Positions 37,011 through 46,585 are shown, counted from the stretch's first letter. The stretch is 64,000 bases of DNA from an uncultured Chitinophagaceae bacterium (GCA_903895845.1 CAITVK010000072.1:17227-81226), one strand, 5' to 3'. Translations and numbers: made by a program. Notes: generated by a model from the sequence alone, not told the origin.

Positions 37011-38021
37011 TTAGTAATTCATACCGATTGCTTTTCTCACTTCCAGCAAAGTAGCGCTTGCACTTTCTCTTGCTTTGTCGGCGCCTTGCTTAATTATTTT
37101 AGACAATAAATCTTTGTTATTCTGAATGTCAGCAGCCTTTTCTCTAATGGGGGTTATGAATTTTATCATGTCCTCTGCCAACTGTTTTTTCAGGTCGCCA
37201 TAGCGGATAATGCAGTTTCCGGCACTACTGGCATCAAAGTCAGCTTCAAACTTTTGTAAGGTATCCTCAGCGCTAACCAGCTTCATCAAGGTAAATAAAT
37301 TCTCAATATAATCTGGCTTTACACTGTTTGGTGTTTCTGGTCCACCATCCGTTTTGGCCTTCATTATCTTTTTCTTCAGCATCTCATCGCTATCAGCCAA
37401 GTACAAAGTATTCAGTTGATTTTCGCTTTTACTCATCTTGCCATTGCCATCCAAGCTCAAAATCTTCACCAGTTCCCCGCCATAATTAAACGCAAAAGGC
37501 TCTGGCAACACATCGCCATATCTGTGATTGAAGCGTTGAGCAAAGTTTCTAGCCATCTCCAGATGCTGTTCCTGATCTTTCCCAACAGGCACTTTCACAG
37601 CCCGATGAATCAAGATGTCTGCTGCTTGCAAAACAGGATAAGTCAATAAGCCAGCATTGATATTATCGGGTTGCAAACGAACCTTTTCTTTAAAGGTGAC
37701 CGTCTTTTCCAGTTCCCCTTTGTACGCCAACATGTTTAGATACAAATATAATTCAGCTATTTCGGGCACATCGCTTTGCACATACAGACTCACTTTTTCT
37801 GGATCTAATCCGCAGGCAACATTTTCTGCAATCACCCGATGCACGGCTGTCTGTAACTCTTTTGTATCGGGGTGTGTGGTGAGGCTATGCCAGTTGGCAA
37901 CAAAAAAGTAACAGTTATACTCATCTTGCATACGCACATAGTTGCGCATTGCACCAAAATAATTACCTAAATGTAAAAAACCCGTCGGGCGAATGCCACT
38001 TAAAACCACCTCTTTAGCCAT
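37011..38021 (-). CDS. trpS: Tryptophanyl-tRNA synthetase
   Basis: 336 residues from ATG 38021; the longer open frame to 38174 reads through repeat-like DNA and lacks family similarity. Class I motifs: HIGH-type PTGFLHLGNYFGA near 12-24 and KMSKS in GKMSKSENQ near 200. It charges tRNA(Trp). No trp leader or regulatory element is visible in front. The upstream spacer has gtaagttgtaagttgtcag text like other gaps. Confidence 0.95.
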   Translation of the reverse strand: MAKEVVLSGIRPTGFLHLGNYFGAMRNYVRMQDEYNCYFFVANWHSLTTHPDTKELQTAVHRVIAENVACGLDPEKVSLYVQSDVPEIAELYLYLNMLAYKGELEKTVTFKEKVRLQPDNINAGLLTYPVLQAADILIHRAVKVPVGKDQEQHLEMARNFAQRFNHRYGDVLPEPFAFNYGGELVKILSLDGNGKMSKSENQLNTLYLADSDEMLKKKIMKAKTDGGPETPNSVKPDYIENLFTLMKLVSAEDTLQKFEADFDASSAGNCIIRYGDLKKQLAEDMIKFITPIREKAADIQNNKDLLSKIIKQGADKARESASATLLEVRKAIGMNY

Positions 38022-38293
38022 AGCGGCGAAGATAATGAAGTGAGTCGTAAGTTGTAAGTTGTCAGTGGGAAGTAAAAAGAAGAAAGTTTTTTTTATCACC
38101 TCTACTCCTTTCCTTTTTTGAAGGATTGGTATTGGAATAGATTGAGGCGGTAAGTATTTGCACATCCTTGCCAAATGCTTGTTTGTAATCGTACAGGCAA
38201 ACTTCCTATTTTCGAGCCTTGTTATACAGGTGTACTAACTTTTTTTATGCCATATATAGGCGCTAAATACTTTTTTATCAATTGAACAATACG

Positions 38294-38869
38294 ATGCACA
38301 CACTCATTTTTGCTACCAACAACCAGAATAAGGTTGAGGAAATAAGAAAGGTTACCAATGGATTATTCAATATCATCACCCTCAAAGAAGCAGGGATAGA
38401 TATCGACATTCCCGAGCCACACAATACACTAGAAGCAAATGCCACAGAGAAATCTACCGTTATTCACGCAATGACGAAGGAGAATGTGTTTAGTGAGGAC
38501 ACTGGGTTGGAAGTGGCTGCCCTGAATGGCGAACCTGGTGTGAAAAGTGCCCGCTATGCAGGAGAAGGAAGGGACTTTCAGGCTAATATCGATAAATTAT
38601 TGGTTAATCTGGAAGGGCAAACGGATAGGCAAGCACAGTTCCGTACGGTTGTTTCTCTTATTTTGAATGAGAAAGAATATCTGTTTGAAGGCATCTGCAA
38701 AGGACGGATTACTGTTGAGCAAAAAGGCTTGAAAGGTTTTGGTTACGACCCTGTGTTTATCCCAGATGGTGCCGACAAAACCTTTGCAGAGATGACGATG
38801 GACGAGAAGAACCAATATAGCCACCGCAAAAAGGCCATCAATAAGCTGATTGACTTTCTGTTGGCATGA
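38294..38869 (+). CDS. rdgB: Non-canonical purine NTP pyrophosphatase (RdgB/HAM1)
   Basis: 191 residues from ATG 38294; TTG at 38282 is an alternative but adds only NNT. Opens TLIFATNNQNKVEEIRK, has FSEDTGLEVAALNGEPGVKSARYAG near 71-95 and FGYDPVFIPDGADKTFAEM near 148-166. It removes ITP, dITP and XTP from the nucleotide pool. The stop codon lies inside the first unit of repeat array 5. Confidence 0.95.
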   Translation: MHTLIFATNNQNKVEEIRKVTNGLFNIITLKEAGIDIDIPEPHNTLEANATEKSTVIHAMTKENVFSEDTGLEVAALNGEPGVKSARYAGEGRDFQANIDKLLVNLEGQTDRQAQFRTVVSLILNEKEYLFEGICKGRITVEQKGLKGFGYDPVFIPDGADKTFAEMTMDEKNQYSHRKKAINKLIDFLLA

Positions 38870-39120
38870 ACCATCAATAGGCATGGCACGGTTCAGTTTT
38901 TTGATGGTGTGGTTCTGTTTTTTCATGGCAGGGATAACGAACTGTGATGGCATGAACCATCAACAGGCATGGCACGGTTCGTTTTTTCATAGTAACCACA
39001 ACAAACGTTGATGGCACGGATCAGTTTTTTGATAGGTCGAATCAACTACAACCATGGTACGGATCAACTGTAACCATAGTGCCGTTCAGTTTTTGGGTTA
39101 GCTGCATTAACTACAAAGAG
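38863..39120. repeat. Array 5, 20-22-bp period (ATGGCACGGTTCAGTT theme)
   Basis: Twelve units of 20-22 bp. The consensus is GGCACGGTTCAGTTTTTTGA; two near-identical units of 22 bp (38863-38884 and 38949-38970) carry ggcatgaaccatca, the inverse-type variant. The first of them contains the last codon and stop codon of rdgB, so the array starts in the gene end. It lies between convergent rdgB and sigma-factor genes. Confidence 0.85.
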
Positions 39121-39202
39121 GTATTCAGGCACTAGAAGGTCTCAACAGCGAATATAGGTTTTTATTCTAGTCTACACTGTCTATATTACTGCCGCCAAGG
39201 AA

Positions 39203-39265
39203 TGACCCAAGGAACTCCCAGAATGATTCTAGGAACTCCTTGGAAGACCCAAGGTGGGCCTGATT
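39203..39265. repeat. Short 21-bp-period array (3 units)
   Basis: Three 21-bp stretches: tgacccaaggaactcccaga, tgattctaggaactccttgg and agacccaaggtgggcctgat (last base of each omitted). The shared aaggaactcc word and exact 21-bp spacing match the other arrays. It lies 82 bp from array 5 in the same gap, with an unrelated unit. Confidence 0.55.
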
Positions 39266-39387
39266 TGGCATGTTATTCAAGATTTATAGCACCCAAACAG
39301 CCTCTGGGTCGAGAATATACCACAAACAAAAACCCCCGCAGCTATCAAAGCAAACGGGATTTTCAATTTATTATACTGCCAATCAAG

Positions 39388-39966
39388 TTATAACACAATC
39401 TCATTCTCTGTCATCATCTTGCGCAGATTCAACAAGGCATAACGCATACGCCCAAGCGCTGTATTGATGCTGGTATTGGTAATAGCGGCAATTTCCTTAA
39501 AACTCATGTCTGCAAAGTGACGCAACACAATCACCTCACGTTGTTCCTCTGGTAAAAAATCCAGCATCTGTCTCACTTTCAGATGGCTCTGATTTTGTAT
39601 CAGCTTTGCGTCTGCATAATTGCCAATATCACCAATGCTTTCAAAAATGTCCCGGTCGTCGCTTGCTACGTTATTGGTGTATTTTACTTTTCTAAAATGA
39701 TCCACACATAGGTTGTGTGCAACCCTCAAAGCCCAATGAATAAATTTCCCTTCTTCTTTATAGCGATTGCTCCGTAATGTATCAATTATTTTGATGAATG
39801 CTTCCTGAAACAGGTCTTCAGCCAGATGCGTATCCTTCACCATATAGAGTATGGTGCTGTAGATGGTGTCTTTATAGCGATGGATTAATGCCTCCAACGC
39901 TGTGTTGTCACCTTTTTGAAATACGCTTATCAATTGCGTATCGGATGCTGTAGCAAACGACTTCAT
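39388..39966 (-). CDS. ECF-type RNA polymerase sigma factor
   Basis: 192 residues. Region 2 is YKDTIYSTILYMVKDTHLAEDLFQEAFIKIIDTL (about 30-63), followed by HWALRVAHNLCVDHFRK; region 4 is LPEEQREVIVLRHFADMSFKEIAAITNTSINTALGRMRYAL (about 138-178), a helix-turn-helix. No anti-sigma gene is adjacent, so control is not visible here. A plain extracytoplasmic-function sigma factor. Confidence 0.92.
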   Translation of the reverse strand: MKSFATASDTQLISVFQKGDNTALEALIHRYKDTIYSTILYMVKDTHLAEDLFQEAFIKIIDTLRSNRYKEEGKFIHWALRVAHNLCVDHFRKVKYTNNVASDDRDIFESIGDIGNYADAKLIQNQSHLKVRQMLDFLPEEQREVIVLRHFADMSFKEIAAITNTSINTALGRMRYALLNLRKMMTENEIVL

Positions 39967-40380
39967 AACTACGGGTTTATGTATAAATTAAATCGACAAA
40001 AACGAGGATAATGGATGCAGAGAAATCGTAGCAAAACTTAGTTGATACAATTATTCTGATGTAATATTATAATCTTTTATTTTTACATTATCCTTTTATT
40101 GTAATTGTTAAAAAGTATTTTTACGCTTTTGGGGTTATACACAAAAAATAGGTATAAAATAGGCTAAAATCCATTGTTTACAGTACTTGCAGGGTATTTA
40201 CTTGACAGATGGGAGGAATTATTCATTTTTTAACACTTACTTGCTTCATTCTTCCTCAGTGGTTCAGGGATAACTAAGATGCCATGAAGAGTAGTAAATA
40301 GTTGCCACAGAGGCCAGAAAAGGGGAGGGGATTATTTTTCTAAACATTAGTCAACAGCTTATGTTTATTATTGCTACACA
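39967..40380. other. Gap between divergent sigma factor and uvrA
   Basis: 414 bp, AT-rich, no array or tRNA seen. tatgttta at about 40358 is one mismatch from the -7 consensus and lies 15-20 bp before uvrA. No LexA-type box recognised. Confidence 0.35.
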
Positions 40381-43278
40381 ATGAAAAAAATACAATCAGA
40401 TACATTGACAACAAAAGAAGTAACGGACGAAAAACTAGAAGCAAGCATATTGCCATCGCATTCTGATAATAATATTCTTGTAAAGGGTGCAAGAACGCAT
40501 AATCTAAAGAACGTAACCGTGGAGTTTCCACGAAATCAGTTCATTGTGGTTACGGGGGTGAGCGGTAGTGGTAAATCTTCCCTTACTATCGATACTTTGT
40601 TTGCCGAAGGGCAACGTCGTTATGCAGAAAGCTTGAGTTCGTATGCCCGTCAGTTTATGGCGCGGATGGTAAAGCCCGACGTAGATTATATAAAAGGACT
40701 CTGTCCTGCCATTGCCATTGAGCAGAAAGTAATTACGCGTACCCCTCGCAGTACCGTTGGTAGTATGACAGAGATATATGATTATCTGCGTTTGTTGTAT
40801 GCACGGGTTGGTAAAACCATATCGCCCATCAGTGGCAAAGAAGTGAAGAAAGACGATGTGCAGGACGTGGTGAACGCCATTCAGCAACTGGAACATGGGC
40901 GTCGGGTTTTTATAATTGTCAAGTTTAAGCAACATGCCAACAGAGAGATTCGCGAAGAACTGAACATACTGATGGCAAAGGGCTTTAGCCGGATGGCTTC
41001 GCCCAATGCAGAGAAGGACGGTGCATTGGAACCTGTGCGTATAGAAGAATTGTTGGAATTGACCGATGTAGAATTAGCGAAGAAGTTTACACTTAAAGCG
41101 ACCAAAAGCCCCCATTCAGGGGGTGTGGGGGTTTATACACTAGTAGACCGTATTGTTACCAAAGAATTTGATGAAGATGATTTACATCGCTTGAGCGATT
41201 CAGCAGGACTTGCTTTTTACGAAGGTGAAGGAGAAATGTATCTGGAACTAGATGGAAAAGAGTTATTGCATTACAGTAATAAGTTCGAGTTGGATGGTAT
41301 TCAGTTCGAAGAACCTGTTCCTAATCTCTTTTCATTTAATAATCCTTATGGCGCTTGCCCTACCTGCGAAGGCTTTAGTCTGGTGTTAGGTATTGATGAA
41401 GACTTGGTTATTCCAGATAAAAGATTGAGTGTATATGAAGGGGCAGTTGCTTGCTGGCGTGGTGAAAAGATGAGCGAATGGAAAGATGCATTTATGCGTG
41501 GTGCAGGTGCGGTAAACTTCCCGATACACAAGCCCATCATGGATTTAACAAAGGAGCAATACCAGCTATTATGGAAAGGAGCTAAGTATCTGCAAGGCAT
41601 AGATGATTTCTTTAAGGAGGTAGAAGCGAACTTATACAAGGTTCAATATAGGGTAATGCTAAGCAGGTATCGTGGCAAAACCAAATGTCCTGTTTGCGAA
41701 GGCTATCGTTTGCGTCAGGAGGCTTTATATGTGAAAGTAGATGGCAAACATATTGGCGAACTCTGTGAGATGCAAGTAAAAGACCTGAAGGTTTGGTTCG
41801 ACAAAATGAAAATCAGCGAGCACGACAGACAAGTGGCAAAGCGTATTCTGATTGAAGTACACCAGCGCTTACAAACATTGATAGATGTGGGCTTGGGTTA
41901 TCTCACGCTCAATCGTCTGGCAAATAGTTTAAGTGGTGGAGAGAGTCAACGGATACAACTTACCCGCAGCCTCGGTAGTAACCTCACCAATTCTTTATAC
42001 ATTCTCGATGAACCTTCCATTGGTTTACACAGCAGGGATACAGAAAAGTTAATTGGCGTACTGAAGTCCTTGAAAGCTTTGGGCAATACGGTTGTGGTGG
42101 TGGAACACGATGAGATGATGATGCGTGAAGCTGATTATGTAATTGATATGGGGCCATTGGCTTCACATTTAGGTGGCGAAGTAGTTGCGGCAGGTAATTA
42201 TCAGGAACTAATTGCTAATCCTAAAAGTCTCACAGGCAGGTACCTTAAGGGAGAACTAACCATTGATATTCCTAAAGCAATACGGAAATGGAACAGAAGT
42301 ATTACCGTTGAAGGTGCTAGGCAAAATAATCTGAAAGACATTACGGTAGCTTTCCCATTGGATGTTTTGTGTGTGGTAACAGGTGTGAGCGGCAGTGGAA
42401 AGACAACATTGGTAAAACAAATATTGTACCCTGCCTTGCAAAAAATGAAAGGAGAATTTTCTGAGAAAGTAGGATTGCACAAAGCTATTACAGGTGATAC
42501 GAGTTACATCTCTCAGATAGAAATGATTGACCAGAATCCAATCGGTAAATCATCGCGCAGCAACCCTATCACTTACATAAAAGCGTATGATGAGATCAGG
42601 GATTTATATGCCAAACAACCACTTGCCAAAGTTCGAGGATTCTTACCCAAACACTTCTCCTTCAATGTGGATGGTGGACGATGTGATGCTTGCAAGGGCG
42701 AGGGCGAACAAATAGTGGAGATGCAGTTTTTGGCAGATGTACACCTTACTTGCGAAGTATGTGGTGGCAAACGCTTTAAAGAAGAAGTGATTGAAGTTAC
42801 CTACAAAGGCAAGAGCATTCACGATGTGTTGGAGATGAGCGTAGATGAATCTATTGCTTTCTTTGAGGAAGAAAAGAACCTTGCCAAAGCAATTCAACCT
42901 TTGCAAGACGTTGGTTTGGGCTATGTGAAACTTGGTCAGTCATCCAATACACTCAGTGGGGGAGAAGCGCAACGGGTAAAGCTTGCCTCCTTCCTCGGCA
43001 AAGGAAAAGGGGCGGGACATATTCTTTTCATTTTTGATGAGCCTACCACCGGCCTTCACTTTCATGACATCAAAAAGCTCTTGGCATCCTTCAATAAGCT
43101 GATAGAACAAGGGCATTCGCTATTGGTGATAGAGCATAACACCGATGTAATCAAGTGTGCCGATTGGCTGATAGACCTCGGTCCGGAAGCAGGTGATGCA
43201 GGAGGCAACTTAGTGTATGCAGGCATCCCCGAAGGGATAAAGAAAGTGAAGGAAAGCTATACGGGGAGGTACCTTTGA
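40381..43278 (+). CDS. uvrA: UvrABC excinuclease subunit A
   Basis: 965 residues. Two ABC ATPase halves: Walker A GVSGSGKSS (59-67) and GVSGSGKTT in the second half; signature LSGGESQRIQL and LSGGEAQRVKL; Walker B ILDEPSIGLHSRD and FIFDEPTTGLHFHD. Zinc-finger cysteines in CPTC, CPVC and CDACKG...CEVCGG. It scans DNA for damage and loads UvrB. About 30 residues precede the conserved ILVKGARTHNLKNV start, a moderate N-terminal extension. The gene is alone. Confidence 0.97.
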   Translation: MKKIQSDTLTTKEVTDEKLEASILPSHSDNNILVKGARTHNLKNVTVEFPRNQFIVVTGVSGSGKSSLTIDTLFAEGQRRYAESLSSYARQFMARMVKPDVDYIKGLCPAIAIEQKVITRTPRSTVGSMTEIYDYLRLLYARVGKTISPISGKEVKKDDVQDVVNAIQQLEHGRRVFIIVKFKQHANREIREELNILMAKGFSRMASPNAEKDGALEPVRIEELLELTDVELAKKFTLKATKSPHSGGVGVYTLVDRIVTKEFDEDDLHRLSDSAGLAFYEGEGEMYLELDGKELLHYSNKFELDGIQFEEPVPNLFSFNNPYGACPTCEGFSLVLGIDEDLVIPDKRLSVYEGAVACWRGEKMSEWKDAFMRGAGAVNFPIHKPIMDLTKEQYQLLWKGAKYLQGIDDFFKEVEANLYKVQYRVMLSRYRGKTKCPVCEGYRLRQEALYVKVDGKHIGELCEMQVKDLKVWFDKMKISEHDRQVAKRILIEVHQRLQTLIDVGLGYLTLNRLANSLSGGESQRIQLTRSLGSNLTNSLYILDEPSIGLHSRDTEKLIGVLKSLKALGNTVVVVEHDEMMMREADYVIDMGPLASHLGGEVVAAGNYQELIANPKSLTGRYLKGELTIDIPKAIRKWNRSITVEGARQNNLKDITVAFPLDVLCVVTGVSGSGKTTLVKQILYPALQKMKGEFSEKVGLHKAITGDTSYISQIEMIDQNPIGKSSRSNPITYIKAYDEIRDLYAKQPLAKVRGFLPKHFSFNVDGGRCDACKGEGEQIVEMQFLADVHLTCEVCGGKRFKEEVIEVTYKGKSIHDVLEMSVDESIAFFEEEKNLAKAIQPLQDVGLGYVKLGQSSNTLSGGEAQRVKLASFLGKGKGAGHILFIFDEPTTGLHFHDIKKLLASFNKLIEQGHSLLVIEHNTDVIKCADWLIDLGPEAGDAGGNLVYAGIPEGIKKVKESYTGRYL

Positions 43279-43362
43279 GTTAGTTATGAGATATGAATTA
43301 TGAGTTATGAATTTTAAAGTACTATCCGAATAAAGAAAAAGGATACTTATATTTGAACCAAT

Positions 43363-43581
43363 ATGCCCACTTTATTGATGGTTAATGGTTTTAGGTTTTT
43401 CTTTTACAGTGGTGATAGATATGAGCCGAGGCATATACATGTCACTAAAGGGAAAGCAACTGGCAAAATTTGGTTAGAACCTGAAATTGTAATTGCTTAC
43501 ATGGTGGGGTTTAATAACAAAGAAATAAAAGACATTGAAGAGGTTGTTAAAAAAAATAGTGAAACATTTAAATTGAAATAG
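43363..43581 (+). CDS. DUF4160 protein
   Basis: 72 residues. Pattern MVNGFRFFFYSGDRYEPRHIHVTKGKATGKIWLEPEI is typical of DUF4160, small proteins found paired with a DUF2442 protein. Such pairs are often suspected to be toxin-antitoxin-like; no activity is established that I know of. The next gene begins 1 bp after this stop, so the pair is cotranscribed. Confidence 0.88.
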   Translation: MPTLLMVNGFRFFFYSGDRYEPRHIHVTKGKATGKIWLEPEIVIAYMVGFNNKEIKDIEEVVKKNSETFKLK

Positions 43582-43582
43582 A

Positions 43583-43909
43583 ATGAATACTTCTCATAAT
43601 AACTTCGACACAATAGAAAAACTAATATTTGAAGACGGGATACGGATTAAAACAATTGATCTACACCCAGAATTAGATTTGATGTTAGTAGTACTAAATA
43701 CTAAAGCAGTATTGCATACCAAACTATCTGCTTATCCCACATTAGCAAAGGCTAAACAGAAAGAACTTTTGAAATATGAACTGATTGCCGATGGTACTGG
43801 TATTCATTGGCCTTTGTTGGATGAAGACCTCAGCCTAAAAGGATTCTTGCAAGATGAGCTTAAAAATATTGTGAAGGCTGGTAATACTCAAAATGCTTTT
43901 GCAGCGTAG
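43583..43909 (+). CDS. DUF2442 protein
   Basis: 108 residues. DUF2442 pattern in IKTIDLHPELDLMLVVLN and, later, YELIADGTGIHWPLLDEDLSLKGFL. It follows the DUF4160 gene immediately. The LLDEDLSLKGFL segment is the strongly conserved part of the family, and DUF2442 domains have been compared to small antitoxin-like DNA-binding units; function unproven. Confidence 0.88.
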   Translation: MNTSHNNFDTIEKLIFEDGIRIKTIDLHPELDLMLVVLNTKAVLHTKLSAYPTLAKAKQKELLKYELIADGTGIHWPLLDEDLSLKGFLQDELKNIVKAGNTQNAFAA

Positions 43910-43915
43910 TTTAAT

Positions 43916-44509
43916 ATGAAAAAAGTCTTTTTTTTAGTTGTCATTCTCGTATATACATCACTTGTTTTCTCCCAAATTAAGATTAAAAAAGCCAATACTA
44001 ACATCGCTCACTCAAAGAAACCACTCATTCCACACTATGATTGTATTGATTTAAACTCTATTTTAATAAATGGTAAAATTCATTTTGTTGATAATATAAA
44101 AAAAATAAAGTCCACTCTTGGAAAGCCAGATAGTATAGCACCAGACCGAGCTGAATGTTGCACCTATTATGATGAAGTAAATACAAAGATTTATTGGTAT
44201 GGAAAAACGCAGTTTGAAGCTTATAAAGACTCAGCAGTATTTGAAGATATTAATGTAGAGGATGGTAAGTTCTTTGTAGAGATGCCAAAAAACAAAATCC
44301 TTCTTAATAGAAACACAACCTTTTCGGAAGTACAAAAAGCTTTCCCTTTTTCTTGCAAACAAGTATTTGACAGAGGTGTTTATGGAGATAAGACTAAAAG
44401 AATGTATAGGTGCATAGACTTACAAACAGACCCGAAAGCCGAGGATATTGTTACATTATATTTTTACAAGGGCAAATTTATAAGTATTGAATATTCTTTC
44501 CCAGATTAG
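43916..44509 (+). CDS. Secreted protein, function unknown
   Basis: 197 residues. Signal peptide MKKVFFLVVILVYTSLVFS, cleaved before QIKIKKANT. The mature part is mixed alpha/beta with four or five cysteines (C36, C75-C76 pair, late C residues in FSCKQVFDRG and MYRCIDL), which could form disulfides. I see resemblance to DUF7738-type small periplasmic proteins of Bacteroidota but cannot confirm it. It starts 6 bp after the DUF2442 stop, so it may be in the same transcript. Confidence 0.6.
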   Translation: MKKVFFLVVILVYTSLVFSQIKIKKANTNIAHSKKPLIPHYDCIDLNSILINGKIHFVDNIKKIKSTLGKPDSIAPDRAECCTYYDEVNTKIYWYGKTQFEAYKDSAVFEDINVEDGKFFVEMPKNKILLNRNTTFSEVQKAFPFSCKQVFDRGVYGDKTKRMYRCIDLQTDPKAEDIVTLYFYKGKFISIEYSFPD

Positions 44510-44600
44510 ACTTTTATACTTTGACCTCTTAAATAACTACTTTATACTCTTTTGAAAACAGATACAATCCATAAAAACTATTTCACACAAACTGCTTTAT

Positions 44601-44809
44601 ACTCTCAAATATCTCGGCTAAGAGCAATGTATTCTCAGCTCAGAGCAATCATTTCTTGCTTCAGAGCAATGTGTTCTTGGTTAAGAGTAATGTAATCTTA
44701 GCCAAGAGCAATGTATTCTTAGGTCAGAGCAATCATTTCTTGCCTGAGAGAGACATGATCTTGCCTGAGAGTGACATAATCTCGGCGCAGAGCAACATGA
44801 TTTTGAGCG
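44601..44809. repeat. 21-bp-period array 6 (AGAGCAAT core)
   Basis: Nine full 21-bp units at 44621-44809, with a partial one before. The start AGAGCAAT is conserved, with a variable remainder (gtattctcagctc, catttcttgcttc, gtgttcttggtta and so on). The right end continues into a degraded copy of the 3' end of the DUF2452 gene. The complementary strand of this array matches the shorter array downstream of the DUF2452 gene at 57626. Confidence 0.92.
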
Positions 44810-44818
44810 GTTCAGTCC

Positions 44819-44936
44819 TTACACCTCCACCCCAATCTGTTGGTGAAATGAGTGATAATGCATTGCTGCCATCATGGTCTTTGTATAAATGGTAGACCTG
44901 TCCTATCTGCGACTTCATAAATCATTAGACCTCTTT
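44819..44936 (-). pseudogene. Truncated 3'-end copy of the DUF2452 gene
   Basis: On the minus strand this reads IGQVYHLYKDHDGSNALSLISPTDWGG, then a stop after GGV, matching the C-terminal region of the gene at 56828-57616. Relative to the intact gene, about 20 bp are missing before the IGQVYH block and about 62 bp near the end (between DWGG and the final VEV). It therefore cannot encode the domain. Together with array 6 it shows that a gene end plus its repeat array was copied here in opposite orientation. Confidence 0.88.
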
Positions 44937-45033
44937 CCGGGACGTCCGGGAAAGCCCTATTGGGGTGCGTTACTGAATTTAATTACTAGAAAGTAAAAGC
45001 TGAAGGCTAAAAATTAATCACTAATTAACAAGA

Positions 45034-45537
45034 TTATGCCTCATCAATCCTTGGTCCTTTGATGGTAATCTCTTGATATTGCGATTTGAAGTGAAAGATA
45101 AAGGTAATGGCCAGTCCCACAACACAACCTGCCAATACAGCAATCACCCGTTCAATAGCAGTATCCCAAACGTGCTTTCCTTCCCCATGCAGCATCAATA
45201 TAATGGTTGCCGCAAGGGCAGAACGAATGCCGGAGTCTAGTTTAAATAAATAGCAGAACGACAAGGTAGTAACCAGTGCAAAAGCCATCATCCACATATC
45301 AATAGGGGCAATCCATAGGCACAACATGCCCGAACATGCACCCACCACATTCGCTTTGATACGGGTAACAGATAGCGGTACCGACTCCCTGCCATCGGGC
45401 GACATCACCAGCATCACCGATATCAGGCACCACGCAATATCCTTGTAATGCAGCAACAAGGAGCCAGTGTAGACGATAATGGTTCCGGTGGCCACTTTAG
45501 CAGCATATATCAGCAGACTTTTTAATCTTTCGGTCAT
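45034..45537 (-). CDS. FUSC/aromatic-acid-exporter-like membrane protein
   Basis: 167 residues from ATG 45537; the open frame extends to 45615 through repeat-like DNA (gtgagtagtgagtt) and is unlikely to be coding there. About five hydrophobic segments span residues 8-145, with the motif SVMLVMSPDGRESVPLSVTRI characteristic of FUSC-like proteins. It would form an inner-membrane transporter module; half-length compared with full FusC exporters. Substrate unknown. Confidence 0.7.
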   Translation of the reverse strand: MTERLKSLLIYAAKVATGTIIVYTGSLLLHYKDIAWCLISVMLVMSPDGRESVPLSVTRIKANVVGACSGMLCLWIAPIDMWMMAFALVTTLSFCYLFKLDSGIRSALAATIILMLHGEGKHVWDTAIERVIAVLAGCVVGLAITFIFHFKSQYQEITIKGPRIDEA

Positions 45538-45848
45538 AATTGTTGTGGTATGAAAGCGGTAAAGATAAAGAAGGGCTGCGAGTTGTGAGTAGTGAGTTAA
45601 CCCCAGATTTTGCAATAGGGCTCTACTGTAAAATGGGGATTAAAAAATAGGTTCTTGCCTGCAACCTACTGCTTTATAAATAATTAAAAGCCAAGATAGC
45701 AGCTACTTCATACAGGTTAAAAACCTTTTGATATAATTCAACTGTCCTTAGCAAGGTGCGAATAAGTCGCCAATCAGGGCGTAATCTGTATCAAATTTGT
45801 TAAATACGGAAATTGTATTATAATTATTAAACTCTTTCTCTTTGATAT

Positions 45849-45880
45849 TTGTATATACAATAAATTCCCTGTTATTTTTG
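45849..45880 (+). promoter_or_regulatory. Promoter of the nitroreductase gene
   Basis: TTG (45849-45851) and TATTTTTG (45873-45880), full -7 match, 21 bp apart. About 57 bp upstream of the ATG at 45938. Confidence 0.7.
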
Positions 45881-45937
45881 CGGGCGTTAGATTAGCAATC
45901 GGTTATTATTAATTACTAAACATAAAAAAACAAAAAA

Positions 45938-46564
45938 ATGAGTTTACTAGACAGTTTGAAATGGCGTTACGCAGCAAAAAAATTGAATGGAGTAAAAGTT
46001 CCCGCGGAGAAATTAAATTTTATTTTGGATGCAATTCAACTAGCTCCTTCTTCCTTTGGGTTACAACCTTACACCGTTTTGGTTATTGAAGATGAAGCAA
46101 CAAAAGCAAAGTTGTTACCTGCTTCATGGAATCAATCACAAATTACCGACAGCTCTCACCTATTGGTTTTTGCTTCATGGACAAGCATCACACAGGAGCA
46201 AGTTGATACTTTTATTGCAGACATCGCTACCAAAAGAGGTTTGCCGCTGGAAGCATTAAATGATTATAAATCATACCTGTCAGGCTCTGCATTAAACCGT
46301 AGTGCTGAAGAGCAAGCTATCTGGAATGCAAAACAAGCATACATTGCTTTCGGTATCGGATTGACTGCCGCTGCAGAAGTAGAAGTAGATGCCACGCCCA
46401 TGGAAGGTTTTGTGCCTGCTCAATACAATGAAATATTGGGATTGACAGAACAAGGTTTGACTGCATCGGTTGTACTTGCCTTGGGCTATCGTGGCGAGGG
46501 CGACTGGTTGGCTCCATTGCCAAAAGTGCGCAGAGACAAGGACTTGTTATTTAAATTTATCTAA
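45938..46564 (+). CDS. NAD(P)H-dependent nitroreductase-family oxidoreductase
   Basis: 208 residues. SLLDSLKWRYAAKKLNG at the start and the FMN-binding QLAPSSFGLQPYTVLVIED near 32-50, then ALGYRGEGDWLAPLPKVRRDKDLLFKFI at the end, as in NfsB-type enzymes. It reduces nitro or quinone compounds with FMN; physiological substrate unknown. Good promoter upstream and hairpin terminator after it, so a single-gene unit. Confidence 0.92.
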   Translation: MSLLDSLKWRYAAKKLNGVKVPAEKLNFILDAIQLAPSSFGLQPYTVLVIEDEATKAKLLPASWNQSQITDSSHLLVFASWTSITQEQVDTFIADIATKRGLPLEALNDYKSYLSGSALNRSAEEQAIWNAKQAYIAFGIGLTAAAEVEVDATPMEGFVPAQYNEILGLTEQGLTASVVLALGYRGEGDWLAPLPKVRRDKDLLFKFI

Positions 46565-46585
46565 CAAACACACCCCACGCATATT

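Noticed and set aside
38022..38174. N-terminal extension of trpS
   Set aside because: The added residues come from repeat-like spacer DNA and precede the conserved start MAKEVVLSGIRPTG.
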